Of a stretch of 64,000 nt of DNA, positions 8,563 to 18,235 are shown in pieces. Origin of the DNA: Mycobacterium numidiamassiliense (lineage in GTDB: Bacteria; Actinomycetota; Actinomycetes; Mycobacteriales; Mycobacteriaceae). The stretch lies in assembly GCF_900157365.1 (NCBI RefSeq), contig NZ_FUEZ01000004.1, forward strand, positions 372,001-436,000, read 5' to 3'. Below the pieces are notes generated by a model. That model was given only the letters and a program-made list of their open reading frames with translations, was not told the DNA's origin and made no database searches. The position numbers and the translations under genes are program-made. Positions within the stretch are counted from its first letter, which is position 1. Each line of letters begins with the position of its first letter.

Positions 8563-9171
8563 TTACAGCCTCGATTTTCTTTGCCAGTGCGGGCTCTTGA
8601 TCGCTTCGAGGGCTTCGGTGACATAGCGGTCCAGCGGCCGCCGGTTGGTCGACTGCCGCACCCACTGCTGGAAGGCGAAATCCGCTGCGGCAAAGGCGAG
8701 TTGGATCAGCAGGCCGGGACGGATATCGGTATTCGGGTTAGCGCCCATGCGGTCGGCGACCAGCTTCGTCGCCCGCTCCTTGTCGACGGGAGTATGGATC
8801 GTGGCCTTGTCCAGCAGGCCAGGCGCGATCAGCAGGGCTTCGCGCCATTCTTCGCAATCGGCGCGGTCGAATGAGCGGGTGCGGGTGATGATGGCGTTGA
8901 TCAATGCGACGTCGGGTGATTCGGTGGCGGGCTGTTTTTCCAGCAGGTTGACGATCGCGGCACCGCCGTGGCGAACGGGCGCCAGCAGCAGTTCCTCTTT
9001 GGTCGGCACGTGCCGGAAAAAAGTACGCGGCGAAACGCCCGCGGCAGTGGCGATCTCCTCGGTGGTGACGGCGTCGTACCCCCGTTCGACGAACAACCGG
9101 AACGCGGCCCGCCGGATATCGGCGCGGACCTGTGCGCGCTGTCGATCACGGAGCGTTTCGCCCTCGCCCAT
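8563..9171 (-). CDS. TetR-family transcriptional regulator
   Basis: A 202-residue TetR protein. The N-terminus RQRAQVRADIRRAAFRLFVE leads into a helix-turn-helix TTEEIATAAGVSPRTFFRHV followed by PTKEELLL, all standard. The C-terminal domain is TetR_C-like and ends in a basic tail. The start ATG (9171) overlaps the stop of the upstream SDR as TGATG, making it the last gene of a four-gene, tightly coupled operon (DapB-like dehydrogenase, VOC, SDR, TetR). It probably autoregulates this operon. No obvious palindrome was found upstream of the operon by eye. Confidence 0.9.
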   Translation of the reverse strand: MGEGETLRDRQRAQVRADIRRAAFRLFVERGYDAVTTEEIATAAGVSPRTFFRHVPTKEELLLAPVRHGGAAIVNLLEKQPATESPDVALINAIITRTRSFDRADCEEWREALLIAPGLLDKATIHTPVDKERATKLVADRMGANPNTDIRPGLLIQLAFAAADFAFQQWVRQSTNRRPLDRYVTEALEAIKSPHWQRKSRL

Positions 9172-9944
9172 CACCGGAAGCAACCGATCCCGCCGTCGAC
9201 GTGAATGGTCTGCCCGGTGATGAAAGTCGCGTCGGTGCTGAGCAGGAACGCCACCAGTGCCCCGACGTCGGTGCGGACGTCGCCGATCCGCTTCATCGGA
9301 ACACGCCCCACGGCCTTGTCGTACTCCTTGGGCGCGAACGACTTCCAGAACTTGACGCCGTCGGATTCGGCGAACGGGCAGATGACGTTGACGCGAATGT
9401 TGTCCCGGCCCCATTCCAGGGCGGCCACCTTCGACAGCCCGCGGATGCCTTCCTTCGCGGTGGCGTAGCCGCCCCACTTCGGTTCGCCGCCGGTACCCGT
9501 CCCGGAACCGAGGTTCACGATCGACCCGCCGCCGGCCTCGACCATCAGCGGATATACGGCCTGCATGAGCAGGAAGCTCGCACGGGGGCCGACGTCATGG
9601 CCTAGTGCGAAGTCCTCGAGGGTGATGTCGACGAATTTCTTGGGCTCGTTGGTGGCGATGGCGTTGTTCACCAGGCCGTGCACCGCGCCGAAGGCTTCGA
9701 CCGCGGCGGCCACGATCCGCTGCGCGCTGTCCGGATCGCGCAAATCAGCGACCACCATCTCGGCCGGCCCCAGGGCCTTCAACTCGGCGGTCGTCGCAGC
9801 CAGCGCTTCGTCTTGAATATCGGCCAGCAGCACCGACGCACCGCGTTCGAGCAGCGCGGCGGCAACGCCCTTGCCCACGCCCTGGGCGGCGCCGGTGACG
9901 ATCGCGACATGCCCCCGCATCGAGTCGGGGTGAAAGTACGTCAC
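9171..9944 (-). CDS. Short-chain dehydrogenase/reductase (SDR)
   Basis: A 257-residue classical SDR. The NAD(P)-binding TGAAQGVG motif is at about residues 18-25 and NNA in the middle. The active site is N-S-Y-K-like, with the catalytic YATAK motif in GGYATAKEG; the usual preceding Ser lies in VNLGSGTG. The C-terminal TGQTIHVDGG is typical. A GTG start (9944) overlaps the VOC stop as GTGA. Within the operon it likely oxidises or reduces an alcohol/ketone intermediate made by the neighbouring enzymes. Specific substrate unknown. Confidence 0.9.
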   Translation of the reverse strand: MTYFHPDSMRGHVAIVTGAAQGVGKGVAAALLERGASVLLADIQDEALAATTAELKALGPAEMVVADLRDPDSAQRIVAAAVEAFGAVHGLVNNAIATNEPKKFVDITLEDFALGHDVGPRASFLLMQAVYPLMVEAGGGSIVNLGSGTGTGGEPKWGGYATAKEGIRGLSKVAALEWGRDNIRVNVICPFAESDGVKFWKSFAPKEYDKAVGRVPMKRIGDVRTDVGALVAFLLSTDATFITGQTIHVDGGIGCFR

Positions 9945-10438
9945 TGGGCGGGTCCCATCTGTAGCCGCACGCCGCGGTGCATCTCGTAGGTGCTGCGGGC
10001 GCCGTCGGGCAGTTCGATGAACTCCACCGCTGTCCCGTCGGGGTCCTTGACGAAAAACATTCGGACACCGCCGATCTCGAAGGGATCTTGGTCGGGTGTG
10101 TAGCCGGCGGCGATGATGCGTCGATGCGTGTCGTCGAGGTCGGTCACCGACAGCGACACGTTGTGTATCCCGGTGATGCCGCGGCGGGCCGGCTTGCTGT
10201 TGTCGGGCTTGGTGCCGAGCGACAGCAGCTCGACCATCAGTCCGCCCAGCAGTCCGCCGACAACGCGGCCCTCCTGCTTTCGGCTAGCGTGCAAGACCGC
10301 ATCGAAAGGCTCACCCGAGATGAGGGTTTCGAAGATGACCTCCATGCCGAGCACATCCCGGTAGAACGTCAGCGCGCGGTCCATGTCGGTGACCCCGACG
10401 ACGAGATGACAAAACGACACGTCGTCGAGCACCGTCAC
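9941..10438 (-). CDS. VOC-superfamily (glyoxalase/dioxygenase-like) protein
   Basis: A 165-residue protein with two beta-alpha-beta-beta-beta VOC modules. The first is FCHLVVGVTDMDRALTFYRD, whose His is a typical metal ligand; the second is IHNVSLSVTDLDDTHRRI, with His in the same place. It continues to the usual FFVKDPDGTAVEFIEL, whose Glu is another metal ligand. It could be an epimerase, lyase or extradiol-type enzyme. The GTG start (10438) overlaps the preceding stop as GTGA. It is co-translated with the DapB-like dehydrogenase and SDR, so it probably acts on the same small-molecule pathway. Confidence 0.85.
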   Translation of the reverse strand: MTVLDDVSFCHLVVGVTDMDRALTFYRDVLGMEVIFETLISGEPFDAVLHASRKQEGRVVGGLLGGLMVELLSLGTKPDNSKPARRGITGIHNVSLSVTDLDDTHRRIIAAGYTPDQDPFEIGGVRMFFVKDPDGTAVEFIELPDGARSTYEMHRGVRLQMGPAQ

Positions 10439-11520
10439 GATGTCTCGGCCGCGATGCGTGGGGCCGGACGACCGGCGAACAGAGGCAGGTCCAGGTAGGT
10501 CTTGATGCCGGGTTCGGCCGCGCACACGTCGGGAATCGCGTTGACGCAATGGTTGGCTGTCACCACGACGCCCGGGTTTTTGATCAGACCTTCGGCGATC
10601 GTCTCCGGCTGCAGCCCCTTGAAAGTGAGCTTCACAGGTGGGTCGCCGGTGATCTCCACTTCGAACCGCTCGCCGACACCACCGAAATTCCAACCGGGAT
10701 CGAGGTTTTCCTCGCCCATCAGCCAGTTGACCGCCGCCTCGATCACCGGCTCGCCGTCGGCAATGGCCTGCCAGCGGAACCGCCGTGCGGCCACCTGTCC
10801 CGCCGTGATCGGGAAGGGTTCGTAGTCGATGGTGGACGTCGCGACCGCGATCTCCTGAATGGTCCTGATGTTCGGCTCGATGCGAAATCCCATGTGGTCG
10901 GCGATCATTCGCACGGACTGCTTGAAGCCCGCCTCGAGCAGCGACGCCATCGGTCCGTTTACGGCCTCCTCGGGAGTGCCGCCGAAGCCCATGATGTGGC
11001 GGACCACGTCGGGGGCGTTGTAGGTGCGGATGTCGGAGAACTCCTCGGAGCGCACGTGTGTGATGGCCGATGACAGCCCGGAGATCATGAGCGGGAAGCG
11101 CTCCGTGATGCCGCCGGGATGAATGCCCGATCCGTGCAGGGTCACCCCGCTTTCGAGCGCGGCGTCGGCGACGGCCTGGTGTCGCGCGTTGTCCGGGTCT
11201 GGGTACACCCAGCCGACCGGGGTGACGACGTTCTTGCCGGACCGCAGGATCGCGATGACCTCGTCGTCGTTGGGGATCAGTGGGCTGTACATGACGCAGT
11301 CGGCGTCCAGCGCCAGGATCTCGTCGACGCTGGATGTCGCGGTGACGCCGAGGTCTCCGGTGCCGGTGATCCGACCCACTTCCAGGCCGTTCTTGTCCGC
11401 GCTGTGCACCCAGCAGCCGACCAGCTCGAGCTGCGGATGATTGCGCACGCACTCGATCGCCGCCTTGCCGACACCGCCGGTGGCCCACTGGATCACACGA
11501 AGCTTGGACTGGCTGCTCAT
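10435..11520 (-). CDS. DapB-like / 2,4-diaminopentanoate-dehydrogenase-type NAD(P)-dependent oxidoreductase
   Basis: A 361-residue protein with an N-terminal Rossmann motif (VIQWATGGVGKAAIECV, residues 9-25). The following pattern DADCVMYSPLIPN and SGKNVVTPVGWVYP is seen in dihydrodipicolinate-reductase-fold amine dehydrogenases that are abundant in mycobacteria. The C-terminal domain is the family-specific substrate part. The ATG at 11520 has GGGAGGT upstream, the strongest ribosome site of the operon. It is the first gene of the coupled four-gene operon. A paralogue lies at 48657-49715. Reaction and substrate are not established for this branch. Confidence 0.8.
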   Translation of the reverse strand: MSSQSKLRVIQWATGGVGKAAIECVRNHPQLELVGCWVHSADKNGLEVGRITGTGDLGVTATSSVDEILALDADCVMYSPLIPNDDEVIAILRSGKNVVTPVGWVYPDPDNARHQAVADAALESGVTLHGSGIHPGGITERFPLMISGLSSAITHVRSEEFSDIRTYNAPDVVRHIMGFGGTPEEAVNGPMASLLEAGFKQSVRMIADHMGFRIEPNIRTIQEIAVATSTIDYEPFPITAGQVAARRFRWQAIADGEPVIEAAVNWLMGEENLDPGWNFGGVGERFEVEITGDPPVKLTFKGLQPETIAEGLIKNPGVVVTANHCVNAIPDVCAAEPGIKTYLDLPLFAGRPAPRIAAETS

Positions 11521-11738
11521 CGATGACCTCCCAAAATCGGCCTCTACCCGCCGGCGACTGGTTGGCACGGTATGACCTTATGGCAGTGACTGTCAACTAG
11601 CGCGGTGCGCCCGGGAGCCATCAGCATGTCGAGGGCTCGGTCGAAAGGCATGTGTTCTCAACCTGATTGCGAAAGACCCCTTGTAGCCCGCCTCTGATGA
11701 CGCTATGCAGCCCTTGTGGCCAGGGCTATGGTCGACGC

Positions 11739-12119
11739 ATGAGCAACCTGGAGCCCACCGGAACGCAGCTCGCGGCGTTGGCCGCGCGGCCGCCCGACAC
11801 GCCGGTGGTGATGGTGAACCTGCTGAAGTTCAGGTCCCCAGGCGGTCTGGAGCGCTACATGCAGTACGGAGCCGGGGTCATCCCGTATCTGCAACGCGCC
11901 GGAGCCAGCATCGTCTACGCGGGCGAGGCGCCGGCCATGGTCGTCGGCGACGGCGAACGGCCCTGGTGGGACGCCATTATCCTTGTGCAGTATCCGACGC
12001 CCCAGGCGTTCATCGACATGGTGACGTCCGAGGGGTACGCGAAGGTGCACGACCATCGCACCGCCGCGTTGGAGCGGGGCGACTTGGTCGCAACGTCGCA
12101 ATGGGTCGCGCTGCAGTGA
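11739..12119 (+). CDS. DUF1330-family small protein
   Basis: A 126-residue protein of the ferredoxin-like dimeric alpha/beta barrel type. Recognisable parts are VVMVNLLKFRSPGGLERYMQ, GASIVYAGEAP, WDAIILVQYPTPQAFIDMV and a closing HRTAALERGDLVAT. This is the usual DUF1330 layout. The ATG at 11739 is chosen because the upstream frame is not conserved in character. It converges with the BacA-like transporter (12 bp between stops). Function unknown; related proteins are sometimes heme- or small-molecule-binding. Confidence 0.8.
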   Translation: MSNLEPTGTQLAALAARPPDTPVVMVNLLKFRSPGGLERYMQYGAGVIPYLQRAGASIVYAGEAPAMVVGDGERPWWDAIILVQYPTPQAFIDMVTSEGYAKVHDHRTAALERGDLVATSQWVALQ

Positions 12120-12131
12120 CCACCCGGCACA

Positions 12132-14045
12132 TCACGGCGAGGCGACTTGCTTGGGAACGTCCCTGAGGTGCCAGGGCCCGTCGCCGAGCACGGCCAGCTC
12201 CCGGTGATGGTGTTGCTCGGTGGTAGAGCGGTGGCTGACGCTGATCACGATGCAGTCCGGCACCTCGGTTCGTAAAAGGTTGTACAACAAGAACTCCAGC
12301 GCTTCGTCGACGGCGGACGTGGCTTCGTCCAGAAACGCCGCTTTGGGCTTCAGTGCGATCAGGCGGGCGAACGCGATGCGCTGTTGTTCGCCGGGCGAGA
12401 GCACCTTCGCCCAGTCCTGGACTTCGTCGAGCCGGGTGATCAGGTTGGGCAGCGCGGCCTTGCTCAGCGCGTCCCGCAGCGTGTCGTCGTCGACCGCACC
12501 CTCGACCGCCGGGTAGGACACGACCGTGCGCAGGTTACCCAGTGGGACATAGGGCAACTGCGACAGGAACATCACCTGGTTGTCACCGTCCGGGCGGCAC
12601 ATCCTGCCCGAGGCGTACGGCCACAGCTGAGCCAGAGTCCGAAGCAGCGCGGTCTTTCCACTGCCCGACCTCCCCGTGACGATCAGGGCGTCGCCGGGCA
12701 CCAGCCGCAGATCGAGCGGCTCGATCAATTGCGCGCCAGTCGGTGTGCGGACCTCGACACCGGCGAGTTCGAGCGAGCCGTCATCGCTGGGAGCTGTTGA
12801 CAGTTCTGGCAATTCGCGCGCCGCGGCGTTGGCATCCACCAAGCCGCTGAGCCGGATGATCGCCGCCCGGTAGCTGGCGAACCGGTCGTACGCATTGCGA
12901 AAAAACGATAGGTCGTTTTCGATGTGGCCGAAGGCGTTCGCCGACTGCATCACGCCACCGAGTTTGATGGCTCCGGCGAACAGTCGCGGCGCCTGCACGA
13001 TGAACGGGATCGGGGTGATCACCTGAGTCACGCTCACGTTCCAGCCGAGGAAGCCGATGGTTCGCCACACGTAGCGGCGGTAATTGGCAATGGTTGCGCC
13101 GAACCGGTTCGTCAGCTCGACGCGTTCGGCTCGTTCGCCGCGGTAAAAGCCGACCGCTTCGGCCGCATCGCGCAGCCGCACCAGCGCGTACCGGAATGCG
13201 GCATTGCGCATTTCGTTGTTGAAGGCGAGCCAAGTCAGGGGATGGCCGATCCAGAATGCCACCGCCGTGGCAACCACGACGTGGACAAGCACCACCCAGA
13301 ACAGGGCCTTGGGGATGGCGATGCCGATGACGTCCAGCGGGCCGGACAGCTGCCACAAAATCGCGCCGAAGGAGACGACCGAGACGACGGAGTGGACCGC
13401 GCCGAACAACAACGTGCTCGATGACCCGATCGACGGATGGTTGACCGACCCGCCCACTCCCGCGGTGAAGATGTCGATGTCCTGCTGGATGCGCTGGTCG
13501 GGGTTGTCGATCTTTTCGTCGGCGAACCGAACCCGGTAGTACGCACGGCCATCGAGCCAGTCTTCGGTCAGCCGATCGGTGAGCCAGATCCGCCAGCGGA
13601 TGACGAACCGCTGGGTCAGGTACAGGTCCGCCATGTGCCGGACCACATGAATGGTTGCGATGATGCAGAACGTCCAGATGGCGGTCCAGAACCCATGAAT
13701 CCCGGAGTCGCGCACCGCATTATTGCCGGCGCCGGCGCCCTGGAACGCGGCCTGCAGCGCGGAGAACAGGTCGTTGCTGTAGTAGCTCAGGACCACGTTG
13801 ATCCGCACCGACATCATCACCGACAGCAGCAGTACACCGAACATGCCCCACACCGGGAGGCTGTCCCGGCCGGTGAAGTAATCACCGGTGACGCGCCAGA
13901 ACTGACCGCCCCACCGGGTGAACCGGACGACCGTGACTCCAAAGATGAGCAAACCCACCGCGCCGATTGCCCAGGTCTCGAGGACCCACAGCGACGACGC
14001 CAGCAGCTCGTCGTGCCAGTCGATCGACGGCGTGAATTTCTCCAT
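12132..14045 (-). CDS. bacA: SbmA/BacA-like ABC multi-solute importer (Rv1819c homologue)
   Basis: A 637-residue fusion of an SbmA/BacA-type membrane domain (six helices, about residues 20-400) and a C-terminal ATPase. Walker A GRSGSGKT is at 458-465, signature LSPGEQQ at 549-555, Walker B AAFLDEAT at 569-576 and the switch His at 605. Long stretches, such as [20 protein letters not shown] and [20 protein letters not shown], closely match M. tuberculosis Rv1819c (639 aa), which imports vitamin B12 and hydrophilic antimicrobial peptides across the inner membrane. It is divergent from the wax ester synthase gene. Orthology versus paralogy to Rv1819c is not decided here. Confidence 0.88.
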   Translation of the reverse strand: MEKFTPSIDWHDELLASSLWVLETWAIGAVGLLIFGVTVVRFTRWGGQFWRVTGDYFTGRDSLPVWGMFGVLLLSVMMSVRINVVLSYYSNDLFSALQAAFQGAGAGNNAVRDSGIHGFWTAIWTFCIIATIHVVRHMADLYLTQRFVIRWRIWLTDRLTEDWLDGRAYYRVRFADEKIDNPDQRIQQDIDIFTAGVGGSVNHPSIGSSSTLLFGAVHSVVSVVSFGAILWQLSGPLDVIGIAIPKALFWVVLVHVVVATAVAFWIGHPLTWLAFNNEMRNAAFRYALVRLRDAAEAVGFYRGERAERVELTNRFGATIANYRRYVWRTIGFLGWNVSVTQVITPIPFIVQAPRLFAGAIKLGGVMQSANAFGHIENDLSFFRNAYDRFASYRAAIIRLSGLVDANAAARELPELSTAPSDDGSLELAGVEVRTPTGAQLIEPLDLRLVPGDALIVTGRSGSGKTALLRTLAQLWPYASGRMCRPDGDNQVMFLSQLPYVPLGNLRTVVSYPAVEGAVDDDTLRDALSKAALPNLITRLDEVQDWAKVLSPGEQQRIAFARLIALKPKAAFLDEATSAVDEALEFLLYNLLRTEVPDCIVISVSHRSTTEQHHHRELAVLGDGPWHLRDVPKQVASP

Positions 14046-14175
14046 GCTGGGTTCCCTGCCTTGCGGTGTAGCAGCTGTTTTTCAGCGGGCATGCGCTGTG
14101 CGCGAAGGTACCGCCGAATCCTTAGGAATTCCGTCGAATCTTTCCGGATTGCGCCGAAATAGGTCTAATTGACCA

Positions 14176-15534
14176 ATGGAACTGATGATGCCCACCGACG
14201 CGATGTTTCTGCTGGGCGAATCGCGTGAGCACCCCATGCACGTCGGTGGTCTGCAGTTGTACGAACCCCCGCCGGATGCCGGCCCTGGATTCGTCCGAGA
14301 TTTCTATGACCAGCTGGTGGCGCAGCAGGATTTCCAGCCCACGTTCCTCAAGCGTCCGGCGACGCTGCTCGGCGCAATCGGCAACCTGGGCTGGGCTTAT
14401 GACAAAGAGGTCGACATTGATTACCACGTCCGGCGATCGGCCTTACCGTCGCCGGGACGGGTCCGCGATCTGCTCGAGCTGACCTCGCTGCTGCACAGCG
14501 GCCTGCTCGATCGGCACCGCCCGCTGTGGGAGGCGCATGTGATCGAGGGCCTCAAAGATGGCCGCTTCGCGGTCTACACCAAGTTGCACCACTCGTTGAT
14601 CGACGGCGTCTCGGCGCTCAAGCTGATGCAGCGTGCGATGTCGAACGACCCCGACGACCGCCAGATCCGCGCGCCGTGGACGCTGAGCAAGCCCGACCGC
14701 ATGTCCGGCCCGTCGTCATCGCCGTTGCGCTCATTGATGCGGACCGTCGGATCTGTTGCGGCACTTGCTCCTTCGACGGTGTCGCTGGTTCGCGCGGCGC
14801 TGTTCGAACAGCAGTTGACGCTGCCCTTCGGAGCCCCGCGCACCATGCTGAACGTCAAGATCGGCGGAGCCCGCCGCTGCGCCGCGCAGTCCTGGTCGCT
14901 GGACCGCATCAAAAGCGTCAAGACGGCCGCGGGCGTGACGCTCAACGACGTTGTCCTGGCAATGTGTTCAGGAGCGTTGCGCTATTACCTGCTCGAGCAG
15001 GACGCGCTGCCTGACACACCGTTGCACGCGATGGTCCCGGTGAGCCTGCGCCGGGAAGACGAGGCCGACGCCGGCGGCAACCTGGTCGGCGCCATCCTGT
15101 GCAACCTGGCCACCGACACCGAGGACCCCGCCAAACGGTTGGAGACCGTCAGCGAATCGATGTACAAGAACAAGACGGTCTTCTCCCATCTGCCCCGACT
15201 CCAGGCGATGGCGCTCTCGGCGGTGAACATGAGTTCGCTGGCCCTTTCCACGGTGCCGGGTTGGGTGTCGTCGACGTCGCCGCCGTTCAATCTGGTCATC
15301 TCGAATGTGCCGGGACCCCGCGAGCAGATGTACTACGGGGGCGCCCGGCTCGATGGCAGCTATCCGCTGTCGGCGATTCTGGACGGCCAGGCACTGAACA
15401 TCACCCTGGTCAGCAATGCCGACACCCTCGACTTCGGTCTGGTCGGGTGCCGGCGCAGCGTGCCGCACCTGCAGCGGCTGCTCGCGCATTTGGAGTCGTC
15501 GCTCAAGGATTTAGAGCGCGCTGTCGGGGTCTGA
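14176..15534 (+). CDS. Wax ester synthase / diacylglycerol acyltransferase (WS/DGAT)
   Basis: A 452-residue acyltransferase. The catalytic HHxxxDG motif is at residues 138-144 (KLHHSLIDGVSA). The start MELMMPTDAMFLLGESREHP and the later PFNLVISNVPGPREQMYYGG (the conserved NVPGP region) are diagnostic. These enzymes transfer a fatty acyl group from acyl-CoA to diacylglycerol or long alcohols, making storage lipid. Length and motifs are normal. It is 6 bp from the downstream Nudix gene, so the two may be co-transcribed. Mycobacteria have many paralogues; which tgs this is cannot be told. Confidence 0.92.
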   Translation: MELMMPTDAMFLLGESREHPMHVGGLQLYEPPPDAGPGFVRDFYDQLVAQQDFQPTFLKRPATLLGAIGNLGWAYDKEVDIDYHVRRSALPSPGRVRDLLELTSLLHSGLLDRHRPLWEAHVIEGLKDGRFAVYTKLHHSLIDGVSALKLMQRAMSNDPDDRQIRAPWTLSKPDRMSGPSSSPLRSLMRTVGSVAALAPSTVSLVRAALFEQQLTLPFGAPRTMLNVKIGGARRCAAQSWSLDRIKSVKTAAGVTLNDVVLAMCSGALRYYLLEQDALPDTPLHAMVPVSLRREDEADAGGNLVGAILCNLATDTEDPAKRLETVSESMYKNKTVFSHLPRLQAMALSAVNMSSLALSTVPGWVSSTSPPFNLVISNVPGPREQMYYGGARLDGSYPLSAILDGQALNITLVSNADTLDFGLVGCRRSVPHLQRLLAHLESSLKDLERAVGV

Positions 15535-15540
15535 CAATCG

Positions 15541-16026
15541 ATGCCCAAGCTCAGCGCGGGTGTGCTGGTGTACCGGATCCGCGACGGCGTCGTCGACGTC
15601 CTCATCGCGCACCCCGGCGGCCCGTTTTGGGCCCGCAAGGACGTCGGCGTGTGGTCGATCCCGAAAGGCGAATACCTCGACGGCGACGACCCGTGGGCGG
15701 CAGCGCAGCGCGAATTCCGTGAGGAGCTCGGCCTGCCGGTGCCGCCCGGACCCCGCATCGACTTCGGCCCGCTGAAACAGCCGAGCGGCAAGGTGGTCAC
15801 CGCCTTCGCCGTGGCGGGTGACCTCGACGTCAGCGAGGCGCGCAGCAACACCTTCGAACTGGAGTGGCCGAAAGGCTCGGGCAGGATGCGGGAGTTCCCC
15901 GAGGTCGATCGCGTCGGCTGGTTTCCGGTGGCCCAGGCACGCACCAAACTACTCAAGGGGCAGCGGCCTTTTCTCGACCGGTTGATGGCCGAGCCAGACC
16001 TGGCGGAATTCGGCGAGGGGTCGTGA
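15541..16026 (+). CDS. Nudix hydrolase
   Basis: A 161-residue Nudix domain protein. The Nudix box occupies residues 43-65 and reads G-x5-D-x7-REFREELGL. It is complete except that the first conserved Glu is Asp. The catalytic REFREELGL metal site is intact. The N-terminal SAGVLVYR and WSIPKGEY are typical. It hydrolyses a nucleoside diphosphate linked to another moiety; the target is unknown. The ATG lies 6 bp after the WS/DGAT stop. Confidence 0.9.
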   Translation: MPKLSAGVLVYRIRDGVVDVLIAHPGGPFWARKDVGVWSIPKGEYLDGDDPWAAAQREFREELGLPVPPGPRIDFGPLKQPSGKVVTAFAVAGDLDVSEARSNTFELEWPKGSGRMREFPEVDRVGWFPVAQARTKLLKGQRPFLDRLMAEPDLAEFGEGS

Positions 16027-16063
16027 GCCCGGGCGGGTCAATCGGCACAGGCAGAATGTCGGG

Positions 16064-17320
16064 ATGACCACCGCCACCGAGCAAGCCGAATCTCAAGGTT
16101 TGCTGCTGCAGTTGCTGGATCCCGCCAACCGGGCCGACCCGTACCGGCTGGCCGCACAGTTTCGCGAGCATGGACCGCTGCGGTTGCCCGAGGCCCGACT
16201 CACCGTGTTCTCCAGCTACCGGGACTGTGACGACGTGTTGCGCCACCCGGCGTCGGCCAGCGACCGGTCGAAGTCGGCGCTCGCCCGGGCGGAGGTTGAA
16301 TCGCAGACCCAGGCGCTGACCGAGGCCGGCGTGGTGCTACCCCCACCCGTCCCGCCGGGCTTCCTCTTCCTGGATCCCCCCGACCACACCCGGATACGCA
16401 AGCTGGTCAGCAAGGCGTTCGCGCCGCGGGTGGTCAATGCATTAGCGCCGGAAATCACCGCCCTGGTCGACGGATTGCTGGACCAGATCGCCGGGAAGGG
16501 CCGGTTTGACGTCGTCGAAGATTTCGCCTATCCACTGCCGGTGGCGGTCATCTGCCGACTGCTCGGTGTGCCGATCGAAGATGAGCCGCAGTTCAACCAC
16601 GCGTCAGCGCTGCTGGCCCAGGCCCTGGACCCGTTCGTGGCCTTTACCGGTTCGCCCTCGGAGGGTATGGAAGCGCGCATGCAGGCCGGCACGGACCTGC
16701 GGGCCTACCTGCACGGACTGATCGAACGACGCCGTTCGCGGCCGGGCGACGACCTGATGTCGGCGCTGATCGCCGTCGAGGAGTCCGGCGATCAGCTGAC
16801 CGAGGAGGAGATCGTCTCGACCTGCGTGCTGCTCCTGGTCGCCGGCCACGAGACCACCGTCAACCTGATCGGCAACGCCATCCTGGCGATGCTGCGCCAG
16901 CCGTCGCAGTGGGCGGCGTTGGGCGGGGATGCCGCCCGGGCCCCGGCCGTTATCGAGGAGACCCTGCGTTACGACCCGCCAGTGCAGCTGATCGCCCGAT
17001 TCGCCGCCGACGACATGGCGGCGGGTGGAGTCGAGATCGCCGGCGGCGACGTGATAATCCTGCTGCTGGCCGCCGCCCATCGCGATGCGGCCGAGTTCGA
17101 CCGGCCCGACGTCTTCGATCCAGATCGACAAGTATTGCGGCACTTGGGATTTGGTCGCGGTGCGCACTATTGCTTGGGTGCACCGCTGGCGCGGCTGGAA
17201 GCGGGTGCTGCTTTGTCGGCGCTGACCGCGCGCTTCCCGCGGGCGCGCCTCGACGGCGAGCCGCAGTACAAGGCGAACGTCACGTTGCGCGGGTTGTCCA
17301 CCCTGACGGTGACGGTCTGA
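16064..17320 (+). CDS. Cytochrome P450
   Basis: A 418-residue P450 with all signatures: I-helix VAGHETT, K-helix EETLR, heme loop FGRGAHYCLGAPLARLE with the thiolate Cys at residue 370. The N-terminal half has the common LDPPDHTRIRKLVSKAF. A PPPVPPG stretch (about residues 93-99) forms an unusual proline-rich loop before that. Soluble, ferredoxin-dependent type; no ferredoxin gene is adjacent. It is convergent with the mycofactocin-type SDR 7 bp away, and convergent pairs are not co-transcribed. Substrate unknown. Confidence 0.93.
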   Translation: MTTATEQAESQGLLLQLLDPANRADPYRLAAQFREHGPLRLPEARLTVFSSYRDCDDVLRHPASASDRSKSALARAEVESQTQALTEAGVVLPPPVPPGFLFLDPPDHTRIRKLVSKAFAPRVVNALAPEITALVDGLLDQIAGKGRFDVVEDFAYPLPVAVICRLLGVPIEDEPQFNHASALLAQALDPFVAFTGSPSEGMEARMQAGTDLRAYLHGLIERRRSRPGDDLMSALIAVEESGDQLTEEEIVSTCVLLLVAGHETTVNLIGNAILAMLRQPSQWAALGGDAARAPAVIEETLRYDPPVQLIARFAADDMAAGGVEIAGGDVIILLLAAAHRDAAEFDRPDVFDPDRQVLRHLGFGRGAHYCLGAPLARLEAGAALSALTARFPRARLDGEPQYKANVTLRGLSTLTVTV

Positions 17321-17327
17321 GGGCACG

Positions 17328-18155
17328 TCAAATCTTCAAATAGCCCTTGTCGGCCGGGATTTGGGCGGCGGTGATCAGCGACGACGCATCGCTGGCCAGC
17401 CATACCACGATGTCGGAGACCAGGTCGGGGGCGGCCAGCGACTCGGTCGGCAGTGCGCCCGGTGAGAAGCTGTAGATGTAGGTCGGATGGTCTTGGAAGG
17501 TTTGGTACATCGACAGGTCGTTGCCCATCGGGGTGTCGGTGCCGTACGGGTGCACGGAGTTGACCCGGATGCCGTATTCGCCGAGTTCCACCGCCAGCGA
17601 ATTGGTGAGGCCGACGACGCCGAACTTGCTGGCGCAGTAGTGGCCGCAGCCCGGCACCGCTTTGATCCCGGCCGCCGAGCTGATGTTGATGATGGATCCA
17701 CCGTTTCCGGCGGCGATCATATGCGGGACAACGGATTTGACGGTATTCCACACACCGGTCAAATTTGTGTCGAGGATTTCCTGCCACTGCTGCGCCGAAA
17801 TCTCCCACAGCCGGCCCCAGTTCAGCACGCCGGCGTTGGCCACGACGATGTCCAGCCGGCCGAACTGTTCGATCGCATTCGACGCCACGCGCTGCTGGCC
17901 GGCCAAATCGCGTACGTCGACCTCCTCGGCGAGGATCTTGCGGCCCTCACCTTCGACCAGGTTGACGGTCTCGGCGAGGTCTTCGGGCAGGGCGGGGGGA
18001 TAGCCGTTGTGTTCGGCGACCGGTGCGCACGCGTCGATCGCGACGATGTCGGCGCCGGCCCGGGCCAGGCGGATGCAATGCGAACGCCCTTGTCCGCGGG
18101 CGGCTCCGGTCACATAGGCGACTTTTCCGGCCAGGGGGGCGATGGGTTCGGTCAT
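17328..18155 (-). CDS. Mycofactocin-type SDR family oxidoreductase
   Basis: A 275-residue SDR. The cofactor loop VTGAARGQGRSHCIRLA (from residue 15) is the hallmark of mycofactocin-coupled SDRs, which keep a non-exchangeable NAD(H). The DACAPVAEHNGYPPA insertion after strand 2 is also characteristic. Active site: Ser159/160, Tyr173 and Lys177 (YCASK). The C-terminus ITAAQIPADKGYLKI replaces the usual VDGG ending. It likely oxidises a secondary alcohol. It stands between a convergent P450 and the tandem ligC. Confidence 0.88.
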   Translation of the reverse strand: MTEPIAPLAGKVAYVTGAARGQGRSHCIRLARAGADIVAIDACAPVAEHNGYPPALPEDLAETVNLVEGEGRKILAEEVDVRDLAGQQRVASNAIEQFGRLDIVVANAGVLNWGRLWEISAQQWQEILDTNLTGVWNTVKSVVPHMIAAGNGGSIINISSAAGIKAVPGCGHYCASKFGVVGLTNSLAVELGEYGIRVNSVHPYGTDTPMGNDLSMYQTFQDHPTYIYSFSPGALPTESLAAPDLVSDIVVWLASDASSLITAAQIPADKGYLKI

Positions 18156-18235
18156 GCCGGTAGCTCCTCGTCGTGGTGCCTGCGAAAATCGTAGTCACTC
18201 AAGGCAGATCGACGGCCAAAACGCGGTGATCCATC

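Noticed and set aside
9941..11596. Very long open frame spanning the VOC gene and the antisense-frame of the DapB-like gene
   Set aside because: The first two-thirds is Arg/Gly-rich shadow coding over the clearly real DapB-like gene. The actual VOC protein starts at the GTG at 10438.
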